Source: Anastrepha obliqua (Eukaryota > Arthropoda > Insecta > Diptera > Tephritidae). From it: a DNA stretch of 64,000 bases. The first letter of the stretch is position 1; the number at the start of each line of letters is the position of its first letter. Where the stretch lies: the NCBI RefSeq assembly GCF_027943255.1, contig NC_072893.1, positions 99,889,784-99,953,783 of the forward strand, written 5' to 3'. Made by a program: the position numbers and the translations under genes. Below the pieces are notes generated by a model that did not search any database, was not told the DNA's origin, and saw only the letters and a list, made by a program, of their open reading frames with translations. Below are positions 24,973 to 34,555 of this stretch, piece after piece.

Positions 24973-25507
24973 TTGGTCTATGGATAAGTTCGTGCGGTTT
25001 TACAACAGATGGCGTAACTTGATTATTATTCCATCGATCCACATTTCCAAACATTCATTGGAGAGCTACTGTCGTAAGGCACAAACGTCAGTATAAGTTT
25101 TTTATTTGAAGCGTAAACAACAATATTTTTACCACACTTGAAAATGTCGAATTTCGTGCCAAATAATGTGTTTTTGCGGGGAATTCTTCTTCATTATTTT
25201 AATATGAAGAAAAAAGCAGCCGAAAGTCATCGTATCTTGGTGGAAGTTTATGGTGAGCATGCTCTAGCTGAGCGAACGTGCCAGAAGTGGTTTGCACGCT
25301 TTAAAAGTGGTGATTTTGGCCGCGCCGCCAAAGTTCATGGATACCGAATTGGAGGAATTGCTCGATCAAGATCCGGCTCAAACGCAAGAAGAGGTTACAA
25401 AAACTTTGGGAGTTGATCAATCAACCATTTCCAAACGTTTAAAAGCCATGGGAATGATCCGAAATTCAAATTTCGAAAAAAACCGCACTACCTTATTCAT
25501 AGACCAA
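24973..25507 (+). mobile_element. internally deleted mariner (MITE-like)
   Basis: 535 bp with inverted ends TTGGTCTATGGATAAG...(right end reverse complement) TTGGTCTATGAATAAG, flanked by TA (24971-24972 and 25508-25509). The inside encodes only the N-terminal helix-turn-helix half of a mariner transposase: AAESHRILVEVYGEHALAER, TCQKWFARFKSGDF, and after a +1 shift LLDQDPAQTQEEVTKTLGV with STISKRLKAMGM. The whole catalytic domain is gone, yet both ends are preserved, so it could only move with a transposase supplied in trans. Confidence 0.9.
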
Positions 25508-26226
25508 TAAATAAGCGTCACATGTGAAAATTTGGATTAAAAGATCGCGTGATATTTTATTCTAAACTTTCTCTATTTTTAAAAATATTTTTGTTTTTGT
25601 AACTTGTATATATGTACATGAAGGGTATGAAGCGAGCAGCGGCAGCTGTGATTGCTTTGCGGAATGCACGTTCGCCTGCGTGCACATCGGTGGGAATGGG
25701 GAGAGCGGCGAAGATGTTTTCAGTAAATTCCGCCAATCTGGTTAGCGATAGCAGAGGTCGCCAGGTTATGCTATTTATCAGACCTGCGCTAGCAATTGTA
25801 ATATCAGGCGAGTTGCTGCAATTGCTCACTACCCTGTTGGGGACGTCGTCGTTTGTCTCCGCACTGGGATAGGACCCGGAAGGTTGTGGGTCGTTGGGGG
25901 AGTTGTGTTGCGCATGAGGGCGCCTTACCGTTGAGGTGTTATTGGTGGAGGCAGTTTGAAGTGCCGGCACTGAGAGCGGTAGCGCCGTTGAGGCAGGGTC
26001 CGCCTGATGGTGGGAGCAAAACGTGGCCACATACCTTGTGGACCACTCCTTATGAGTCTTAAGGCCTGAACAGGTCTTAAGATGGCACCACCCGTTGCAC
26101 TTGTTGCACCTAACCGAGGTGGAGTTCGGGTGGAGCCGTTTGTGACAGATGCAGCAGTAAAATACCTCTGGTACGGGGTTGGGTTCGACGCCAGCCCTGA
26201 AGGGAAGTATGCGGAGACAGACGGAC

Positions 26227-26346
26227 GTTTCCACGACAGGCGGTTCTACGTTACCGAAACGACCCGGATTTATATCCGGCCAAGGACTGTCACTCCAGCA
26301 GCATTCCCCGTATGGAAGTATGGGGAATGTTTATGCTACTACAACA
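26227..26346 (+). mobile_element. short structured retroposon, copy 2
   Basis: Plus strand, inserted in the zinc-finger LINE in opposite orientation. The sequence runs from the ACGACAG start of the three-way-junction module to the CATTCCCC/GGGGAATG hairpin and a short ACAACA tail. Diverged direct repeats of about 19-20 bp flank it: GAAGTATGCGGAG... from 26205 and GAAGTATTCGGAG... from 26347. One base of the closing stem has decayed (GACAGGC against GACTGTC). Confidence 0.8.
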
Positions 26347-26410
26347 GAAGTATTCGGAGCAAACGTGCTGCAAGGAATTGCTCCTGTGACAAAAGATTGG
26401 GGGTGAGATA

Positions 26411-26504
26411 CGGTACACTAGACAGGGCTAGTTTACTGGGGCGGCAGCCCTTGGTCGGGAAAAACCCGAGTCATTCCGGTACGTAGAACCGGCTGCCATG
26501 GGAT
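26411..26504 (-). repeat. three-way-junction module in LINE leader
   Basis: GGCAGCC (26443-26449) and GGCTGCC (26491-26497) form a 7-bp closing stem around two hairpins, TCGGG/CCCGA (26455-26459 / 26464-26468) and CCGGT/ACCGG. Next to it is ACTAG/CTAGT. The same fold with different paired bases occurs in the short retroposon copies. It lies upstream of the zinc-finger frame on the minus strand. Confidence 0.7.
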
Positions 26505-27406
26505 TTGGCTGGCATTGTCATGTATTTTGCTAAGTTTTTATGTTTGCATTTTCTATGTACGAATGAGTTAAAGTTTATTTATATATTTGTAGTTTTGAAA
26601 AATATGCTTGAAAAACGAAAATAAATATGACACATAAACGCATTAGGTTTGCATTTTAATTTAAAACCACATCATTTGGGTGTCCGAGTTCTTTATTGAG
26701 CCATTGTATATTTAGTATATATTAAATTCAGTTGTAAAGTGGTCGAAAGCAAACGGGCCAAACGCAACTGAAATGGTTCTATTTACTAGGAAACACAATA
26801 TTCCGAAAGTAGTTCCTCCATCACTAAGGTACTCTCGATTAGGGAGGAAGCCCTCTACTTGGGATTAATACTAGACAGGAAACTCAATTGGAAGTCAAAT
26901 GTCGAAGTAAGGAAAGCCACTATAGCACTTTAGTCCTGTAAAAGACGAATAGGATAAACTTTGGCACTTTCCCCTTACATTGTTAATTGGATTTACACAG
27001 CAATTGTAATACCAATCCTAACTTACGGCGTACTGGTATGGTGGGCGGCCTTAGAAAAGACTATAGATCATATACAAAGGATGGCCAGTCTTTGTATTAG
27101 TGGAGCCTTTTGAAGTATACCATACCTACAGATGCATTAAATATAATGCTGAACTTATTGCTAAACGAAATATTCGGTAGACAAGTGGCTGCCAAGTCAG
27201 TTCTCATATTAAGAGAAATAAACTCATTCAGAACCACCCATAAAGGTCATTCGACCATATTGGAGAAATTCGCCTGTATTCCTTGTAACACAGAGTTTTG
27301 ATATACGAATTACATTAACTTTAACAAATCCTTTATTACAATTTTTCCCTCGAAAGAATATTTTGATAACGGCCTAATTGAACATAAAGATGAAATAAAT
27401 ATCTAT

Positions 27407-27840
27407 ACAAACGGCTCAAAATTAGATAATAAAGTAGGTGGACGGGTCTACTCTGAAAAACTGGAGATAAAGCTATCATTTCGTCCACCCGATTACTGTA
27501 GGGTATTTCAAGCGGAAGTTACTGCTATTAAGGGAGGACTCACAGCGATAAAAACGAGAGTAGTATCCAGTCAGTTTGCCACTAGAGGGAGTCTGGTCTC
27601 ATACGTCGACGACTGCAAACGGCTATACAAACGGCTCAAAATTAGATAATAAAGTAGGTGGATGGGTCTACTCCGAAAAACTGGAGATAAAGCTATCATT
27701 TCGTCCACCCGATTACTGTAGTGTATTTCAAGCGGAAGTTACTGCTATTAAGGGAGTACTCACAGCGCTAAAAACGAGAGAATTATCCAGTCAGTCAGTT
27801 TGCCACCAGAGGGAGTCTGGTCTCATACGTCGACGACTGC
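27407..27840 (+). repeat. 220-bp tandem duplication in the RNase H region
   Basis: Two units starting ACAAACGGCTCAAAATTAGA at 27407 and 27627. They are about 95% alike; the second has an extra CAGT. Each holds RNase H sequence from the outer LINE and the first bases of the inner LINE, so the duplication postdates the nesting. Confidence 0.9.
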
Positions 27841-29053
27841 ACAATAATGGCGTCGGGCAATGACATTGATGGCCTATGCTCCAAGGCACGCCCGTGCGCA
27901 GACCCTCAGATTTAGGGGTCTGATATACTTTACTTATGTTTATAAATTTATGACACAGTACACGCTTAAGTCACAGTTTTGGATATGATGAATCATTGAT
28001 TGGGGATAAGGATAAATGATAATCAAAAAAAGATTGAAATTAATTTATTATAATATGATTTATAATAACTCATCAATGATCTCATGCTTTATTCGTATAT
28101 AATTTGTTTTCTCTGTACATCTAATCGATCTATGTCATTAGCTATTATAGATTTTATAGAAGTAATTGAACATATACTATACATTTATTACTACTTAAGT
28201 AAACACAAACAAAAACAATTTTTTTAAACTTCGTCTGGGTGGGGTTTCAACCCTGCAAACCCCCCGTGCGCACGGGCCTGCTCCACGGTAAACGCTTCTT
28301 CACTGCGAGGAATTTACAACTCTCTCCCACAAAATCCACGCGACCCATTTTACCACCTGGACAAAAGAGGTCAAGCTACAACTCAAGATGAAAGTCGATG
28401 ATACACAAATTCCGAGGGTTAACAACCCCAAAATATTGGGAGTTACCTTTGACAGCTTGCTCTCCTTCTCAGCGCATACAACCGCTATTGCAACTAAAGT
28501 ACAGAATCGCAACAAGGTTCTCAAGACGCTCGCCGGTAGCACTTGGGGCAAAGACAAGTAAATGTTGCTGTCGACTTTTAAAGTAATAGGCCGACCGGTT
28601 CTAAACCATGCTGCGCCTATCTGGTCGCCTGGAACCAGTGATTAGCAGTGGACGAAGCTTCAGACCTGCCAAAACACTGAATTAAGGACTGCGACAGGAT
28701 GTCTTATGATGTCACCATTACAACACCATGAGGCCCTTATGCTGCCTGTTAAGGAGCATAACAAATTGCTCAGTAAGTAGTTTCTGCTAGGGTGCTACTG
28801 TAGGGCTCACCCATGCAGACACCTGATTGAGCCTGGGCCACCTCCCAGGCACATCAGGAGGCATTTCCTCAACTACGCGGACGAAATCCCAGACAAAACA
28901 GACAGACAGCTACTGGATCGGACAGTGTACAGACAGGCCATAAACGACATTCATCGAACCCAACCTGTCGAAACAGTTAGTTTCCTGGGCCTACCGTTAG
29001 ATGAGCTAGATGAAGACGACCGGTAATTACGCTACACTGACAGGGCAGAGATA
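27795..29053 (+). mobile_element. 5'-truncated jockey-like LINE nested in the RNase H LINE
   Basis: Starts inside the reverse transcriptase (ATRGSLVSYVDDCTIMASG: the YVDD catalytic motif, near 27815-27850). It is interrupted by the insertion at 27900-28262, then continues DDTQIPRVNNPKILGVTFDS, IGRPVLNHAAPIWSPGTSD, IEPGPPPRHIRRHFLNYADE to ETVSFLGLPLDELDEDD. The short 3' end CTGCTACAATAACAACA closes it at 29053. A near-perfect direct repeat flanks it (AGAATTATCCA near 27784-27794; AGCATTATCCA from 29054), as expected of target-primed insertion. Same family as 11541-11935. Confidence 0.8.
27900..28262. mobile_element. 363-bp insertion with 9-bp target duplication
   Basis: CCCGTGCGC occurs on both sides (27891-27899 and 28263-28271), and the LINE sequence continues across. 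The left end is the palindrome AGACCC...GGGTCT; the right end is the palindrome GGGGTTT...AAACCCC. The two ends are not obvious inverted copies of each other. The interior is AT-rich and non-coding. A 9-bp duplication suggests a Mutator-type or unknown DNA transposon. Confidence 0.65.
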
Positions 29054-30054
29054 CTGCTACAATAACAACAGAGCATTATCCACAAATGAAGTCTTCATTT
29101 ACTCAGTCTGTCAAGCAGCCATAAAAGCATTAGAATCCAAAACGCACTCGTCAAAAACAGTCATAGAATGTTTTAATCTACTAAATATCGTGTCTCAATA
29201 CTACAAAGTACACCTTAATTGGGTGCCAGGCCATAGGAATATAGCAGGAAACTGCAAAGCAGATGAACTTGGTCGAATTGATTCAACCCTTCATATCGAA
29301 TTGGATAAAACGTTAATACCTATAGCCATTTCCACTAGCAAATTAATGATAGACAGAAAAACTATTAAAATAGTAAATACAAAATGGCAACACCTAACAA
29401 CATGCTAATTGAGCAAATTGACATCTCCGAAACTCAACAGTGGTCGTTCGAAATGCCTGCTAAAACTCAATAGAGAGAATACAAGAACATTGATAGGTGT
29501 TTTAACTGGTCATTGTCCAATAGGTAATCATGCAAGAAGACTGGGAGTTCCATACTATGATTATTGAAGAATTTGCTACAATACAGATGAAGAGAAAACT
29601 ATTAAACATCTCCTTTGTGAGTGTGAAGGATTAGCTAGAAAAAGACTTCACACGCTTGGTATTGCATTTTTAACAGATATAGCGAATATAGCGCATCTTA
29701 AACTAACGAAGTAAAGCTCTTTTATAAAAGCCACAGGATGGTTTGAAAGGGATCCCATAATGTAAGGAAGAAGTTCTAGTGGTATCACAATGAACCTACG
29801 ACAGGTCATTTTGGCAGTCACATGGCCTACTTACCTACCTAAGGCCATACTTAAATGTAAGAAAATAAAAAATAAATCAAACTACTTATAATGTTATTCT
29901 GAAGTAGTAATGCGTAATACCAAAAATAATATTAAAACCAGATACATTTTGTTATGACCTATCCGATTCTCCAAAAATGTGCGCGAAATATTTTATTATG
30001 TTACCCCAGAAAAAATATAAGAAAAAAAGGTAGTTTTTTCCTATGGAAAATTTA

Positions 30055-30401
30055 TGAAAATGAACGACTGCCGGCTGAGCTATTCAAACATATCTGCGAG
30101 GAGCTGGTAAGGGGCATGCTCTGCCCAATCCACAAGAAGGGTGATTCAGCAATCTGTGATTGAAACCTACTATTCAAACATAGCTGCGAGGAGCTGAAAA
30201 TGAACGACTGCCGGCTGAGCTATTCAAACATATCTGCGAGGAGCTGGTAAGGGGCATGCTCTGCCCAATCCACAAGAAGGGTGATTCAGCAATCTGTGAT
30301 TGAAACTCACTATTCAAACATAGCTGCGAGGAGCTGGTAAGGGGCATGCTTTGCCCAATCCACAAGAAGGGTGATACTGCAATCTGTGGTTGAAACCCAC
30401 C
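30055..30401 (+). repeat. tandem duplication inside the LINE RT
   Basis: The block from GAAAATGAACGACTGCCGGC to the CAATCTGTGATTGAAAC end occurs at 30055-30169 and again at 30195-30306. A shorter third copy (ATTCAAACATAGCTGCGAGG onwards) lies at 30311-30401. Units are nearly identical, so the expansion is recent relative to the decay of the LINE. Confidence 0.85.
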
Positions 30402-31076
30402 ATCACCCAATTGAGTGGAGCTTATCAGTGTGGCTTTAGAACTGGAAAAACTACAATTGACCAGATATTCACATCAAGAAAAGTCTTCGAAGAGACTCAT
30501 GAGAGGCTAATCGACACACACTGTCATCAAACAGTCGGCGCACTCGCGTATCGGCGCCCACGTCAGTGTTGAAAACTATGATTTCGAGATTGTAAAAGGC
30601 TTCGTTTATTTAGGAACCAGCAACAATATCGATAACAATGTCAGCCTAGAAATCCAACGTAGAATCTCTGTTGCCAACAAGTGCTACTTTGGACTAAGTA
30701 GGCTATTGAGTAGTAAAGTCTTCTCTCGACGATTAAAACTCTCATCATGCCCGACCTATCGTATGGCGCGGAAACTTGGATGATGACAACATCCATTGGG
30801 GCGTCATTTGGAGTGCATGAGAGAAAGATTCTTCTAAAGATTTTTGGTCCCTTGCATGTTACCGACGGCTACTACCGTAAGCGATGGAACAATGAGCTGT
30901 ATGAGCTTTACGACGCAATAGACATAGCGCAGGGAATAAAGATCCTGCGGTTTTGTTGGCTGAGTCATATCGCCCGAATGGATTTAAACGCTTTGAAAGT
31001 GTTCGATGCGGTACTAGCTGGTGGTAGCAGAGGAAGAAAAGGACTTGGCTTCACTTGGTGTTTGCAACTGGCACCG

Positions 31077-31565
31077 CACAGTGCGGCCGATTCCCGAAAA
31101 GCTGGCCAAAACTCAAAAAATTAAGTAATTGATTCAAAATTTCTTACTCGGGGGTTGTCGGGGTCGCTGACGAATTTGATCTTAAAATTTTGAAAAAAAT
31201 TGCAAAAAATGTATCTACGTATTGCTGCAGCTAAAAATTTTGTGTCGAGGTATTGATATGTACTAAAGATTTCTCGTATTTTACTAACCTTCCGAAGATG
31301 ATTCCATTTGGTTTTGTTCAATTTACTCCATTACAAAATCTTTCAAATGTGTACAACTTTCACTATTCATCGACAGTAATACGATGCTCAAACGAAGGCC
31401 ACGTTGCGACTGAAAATACAGAGGATACTTAGGGTACAGGACGTTGCTATGAACAGTTTTCACTACTCAAGGCATTACTGTAGCCAACCCAAAGACAAAA
31501 AAACTCTATCTAGAAACTTTTTTTTTCGACTTTTGGCCAGCTTTTTGGGAATCGGCCGCACTGTG
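31077..31565. mobile_element. Transib-like non-autonomous element with exact 5-bp TSD
   Basis: 489 bp with inverted repeats of about 40 bp beginning CACAGTGCGGCCGATTCCC at both ends. The 5-bp CACCG lies on each side (31072-31076 and 31566-31570). Removing the element and one CACCG restores the LINE reading NWHRLARERND. CAC...GTG termini with a GC-rich 5-bp duplication are the marks of Transib elements, the relatives of RAG1. No transposase is encoded. Confidence 0.8.
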
Positions 31566-31976
31566 CACCGGTTAGCACGAGAAAGAAACGACTGGAAAAC
31601 TTTAGTTAAATTCGGCCAAAATTGCTTAAGCCGTTATCGAAATTGAAAATTCGTAGGCATATTTGAAGAAAAGAGTCGCTTAAAGACATGCAAAAAATGC
31701 AGCTGCATTAAAAGGCTATGGTAATGGAGGAATGACAGAATATACCGAACTTATAGGGCGACGTTGTCCATTTCATGAAAGAGCGCCTGGAAAATGTGTT
31801 TGAAGCTAATGGTAATCGTACCAAATATTAAAATAATCAAAAAATAACGTATTCACACAATGTATTTAAAAAAAGCCCCTGTTAAAGTTTGTAAAAACAG
31901 TTGCTTGATAGTGACGGAATAGTGTGTTATATGTTTTTGGATTATGTGTACAAGTTTATGGACGTGGTTATAAATT

Positions 31977-32175
31977 GCTCCGCGAAATATCTACTAAAAC
32001 CCGGTGAAATATCGCGGATATTTGATAAATAAACGAGTTAACGACTCCAAATATCAAAAGTTCTAAAGTCGCTAAGTTCCGCGCAATATCTACTAAAGCC
32101 CGGTGAAATATCGCGGATATTTCATAAATAAACGGGGTAATGATTTTAAATATCAACAGTGCAAAAATCGCTAAC
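31977..32175 (+). repeat. tandem pair of ~99-bp units
   Basis: Units start GCTCCGCGAAATATCTACTA (31977) and GTTCCGCGCAATATCTACTA (32076). Each holds the near-palindrome AAATATCGCGGATATTT. Function unknown; probably a satellite fragment. Confidence 0.8.
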
Positions 32176-32323
32176 TTGCACTTTGCAACACCCAACCTAC
32201 AAAAAAAAGAACATGAATAAACAAAACTAGTGCAAGTTTACCAATATCGCATTAAATTAGTGCACTCTGCTCCGTGTGAGCGTAAGCGCTCTCACAGTGT
32301 AACTGCAATTCTAATATTATATA

Positions 32324-33350
32324 TTGGGCTGGCAACTAAGTAAATTGCGAAAAAGTTTTTTGATGGGTTGCGTAGTTTTCGTTGGGCGTTCGTTGAAAAA
32401 TGGAATATCAAAAGGAACAATTTCGTGATATTTTGCAAGCTCCTAAAGGTGTGCTGTTTATAGTGACGAAGCCTTAAAAGAACGGCAGTGTCAAAATTGG
32501 TTTGCCAAATTTCGTTCTGGTGATTTTTCACTCAAAGATGAAAAACGCTCTGGTCGTCCAGTTGCAATTGATGACGCTCTAATCAAAGCAAAAATCGATT
32601 CGGATCGTCACAGTACAACACGTGAGATTGCAAAGAAGCTTCATGTACTGAAAATGACTTAAAACAACTTGGCTATGTTCAAACTCACGAACTGAAAGAA
32701 ACGCATTTAACGCAACGCATTAATAGCTGCGATTTGCTCAAGAAACGTAATGAAAATGATCCATTTTCAAAACGACTGATAACTGGCGATGAAAAATGGG
32801 TTGTTTACAACAATATCAAGCGTAAAAGATCGTGGAGCAGTCCAGGTGAACCAGCTCAAACAACATCAAAAGCTGATATTCATCAAAAAAAGGTTTTGTT
32901 ATCAGTTTGGTGGGATTACAAAGGAATTGTCTACTTTGAACTCTTACCACCCAACCGAACGATCAATTCTGATGCCTATATTGAACAACTAAAGAAATTA
33001 AACAATGCAGTTGAAGAAAAGCGACCCGATTTCACAAATCGAAAAAGTATTGTATTCCATCATGACAATGCAAGGTCACACACATCTTTGGCCACTCGGC
33101 AAAAATTTTTCGAGCTTGGTTGGGATGTAAAAATTTCAATAATGATGATGATGTCAAATCGTGCCTGATTCAGTTTATTGCTAATAAGAACCAGAAGTTT
33201 TATGAACGTGGGATTATGATGCTGCCTGAAAGATGGCAAAAGGACATTGATCAAAATGGCAATACATTACAGAACAAAGTTATTTAGTTTCACGAAAAAA
33301 TTGTCTTTGATTTTCGAAAAAAATCCGCAAATCCATAGTTGCCAACCCAA
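32324..33350 (+). mobile_element. mariner element, near full length, inactivated
   Basis: 1027 bp between TA duplications (32322-32323, 33351-33352) with related ends TTGGGCTGGCAACTA and (right end, reversed) TTGGGTTGGCAACTA. The transposase is broken early by a deletion near 32445-32470. It then shows QCQNWFAKFRSGDFSLKDEK, ITGDEKWVVYNNIKRKRSW with the first Asp (32782-32834), VLLSVWWDYKGIVYFELLPP, and IVFHHDNARSHTSLATRQKF with the second Asp (about 33050). Right after GWDV a deletion removes the SPDLAPSDY-type block with the third Asp and joins to the C-terminal NKNQKFYERGIMMLPERWQK. Confidence 0.9.
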
Positions 33351-34555
33351 TATAATCAACCGCACAAATCCTGTGCTCTCACGCGAGTAATAATTTGAAC
33401 TCCAATAGATGGAAAAAACAAAGTACTTCCTTTTTTCTCCGCTGAATTGCAATTGATTTTTTATTGTTAAAAATGTTTAAATGAAATGATATAAATTAAT
33501 TACAAAATTGCTTATTCTGTATTTTAATAATAAACCAATTTCTTAATAATTTTAGTTTTCTTATTGTCTAAATGTTAGTATTGCTTAATTAGCATTTTGC
33601 AAGTTTTTTGTTAGTTCGGCAATTAATTCTTCAGTATTAATTCTTAAGAATTCTGTATTTATTTTGTTTTTCATATTTTAATTCAATTTCTTAATAATTT
33701 TAGTCTCTTTACGTTTAACCTTGGTGGTTTGGTTGGTGGTTGTGTTGTTGTTAGTGTTATGAGGGTTTCCATAACTTGCATGAAAATGAGAGGCAAGGAA
33801 ATCGATAAAACACACACTCTACTTTAACAATATTAACAACAAACAGCTATTCTTACGCTCGCAACACTAAGCTTATATATTGGCTTATATATTGGTTGAG
33901 TAAATCGTCGTTAGATAACAGATTTAACATACTGCATCAAGGGAACGAATTACAAGGGACTGAAAATGAAGAAACGCAAACTCTTAATTCAAAAACAACA
34001 AAGCATAAATACGTACCAAAGCTACCGCCTATCCACATACGTACAAAAAGTACAAGTTTTAAGCACTTTTATTAACGCTCTTAATGAACGTATACAAAAT
34101 AAGTACGAACTAAAAGTACTTAAGAATAAGAATGAAATAAAGATATAAACGAAGGAATCTACGCACTATACAGGAACAATAACACTACTTAAAGAACGAA
34201 TTACTCAATATTGCACATGCTGACCAGAGGAAGAGAAAGGGTTTCAAGTAATTTCGTGTAATATGTATCATTCTACCGACCTAAATGATATTAAGTTTGA
34301 ACTCCCTGAATACGGTCATGAAGTAATTAATATCTTTAACATCATTAAAGGCGTTATCGTCTGAGTATACAGTTGCCGAGAGTAGACGTGTCGAACTTGT
34401 GCTCTAAATAAACAAACAAATTTAAAGTATCAAATTAAACCAAAAGTTACCGTGACTAGGTACAAGCGATTGGATACCCGTTCTGGACATCAGCAAAATC
34501 ACTTGAAACTGCATTATCGTCGCCAAATCAAATAGGGCTACCATTTAAATAAAAA
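33351..34555. other. AT-rich DNA, probably LINE leader in part
   Basis: No gene recognised. There is a TGGTTGGTGGTTGTGTTGTT stretch at 33727-33750 and a 13-bp tandem pair GGCTTATATATT near 33870-33900. The right part (from ~33700) may be the 5' leader of the LINE that starts coding at 34556. The small frame at 33966-34148 has no family features. Confidence 0.4.

Larger units (their letters stand above)
25557..26515 (-). mobile_element. zinc-finger LINE, 5' part with internal deletion
   Basis: Minus strand. The leader (26515-26370) holds the structured module at 26411-26504. The coding part then reads LLRILPFRAGVEPNPVPE, a degenerate 2A-like sequence, and FYCCICHKRLHPNSTSVRCN with KCNGWCHLKTCSGL, a PHD-like Cys4-His-Cys3 finger. 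A Ser/Thr/Pro-rich linker follows, then EFTENIFAALPIPTDVHAGE and AITAAAARFIP, which belong to the stretch before a reverse transcriptase. The endonuclease is missing, so an in-frame deletion joins finger and RT linker. A short retroposon is inserted at 26227-26346. The 3' part is cut off at 25557. Confidence 0.7.
26720..29790 (+). mobile_element. LINE with RNase H domain, split by a second LINE
   Basis: Outer element of a nest. 26720-27300 gives the end of the reverse transcriptase (TEMVLFTRKHNIPKVVPPSL, then MASLCISGAL and ALNIMLNLLLNEIFGRQVAA). 27400-27790 gives the start of RNase H (IYTNGSKLDNKVGG, VFQAEVTAIK) in a tandem duplication. After the inserted LINE (27795-29053) RNase H resumes as ALSTNEVFIYSVCQAAIKAL and LNWVPGHRNIAGNCKADELG, followed by a zinc-type block (EEKTIKHLLCECEGLARKRL, 29590-29645). 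Stops occur throughout. R1/LOA/I-type LINEs carry such an RNase H. Confidence 0.75.
30055..31710 (+). mobile_element. LINE relic with endonuclease-reverse-transcriptase type ORF
   Basis: RT text ENERLPAELFKHICEELVRG and LCPIHKKGDSAICD (30055-30163), then QCGFRTGKTTIDQIFTSRKV (30429-30485), then NYDFEIVKGFVYLGTSNNID and VSLEIQRRISVANKCYFGLS (30570-30700), then near 31055 GVCNWHR, which resumes after the inserted element (31077-31565) as LARERNDWKTLVKFGQN. The catalytic YxDD region is deleted between ~30530 and 30565. This protein type is widely annotated in insects as endonuclease-reverse transcriptase; I do not assign the clade. Confidence 0.7.

Noticed and set aside
25612..26486. Plus-strand frames opposite the zinc-finger LINE
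   Set aside because: The minus strand has the finger and linker motifs; the plus frames have none.
26411..26504. Hammerhead or HDV-like ribozyme
   Set aside because: No CUGANGA/GAAA hammerhead core, and the stem order is a simple closed three-way junction rather than the HDV double pseudoknot. Self-cleavage is not supported by sequence.
30390..30572. Small separate gene at 30390
   Set aside because: The text (QCGFRTGKTTIDQIF) is reverse transcriptase of the surrounding LINE.
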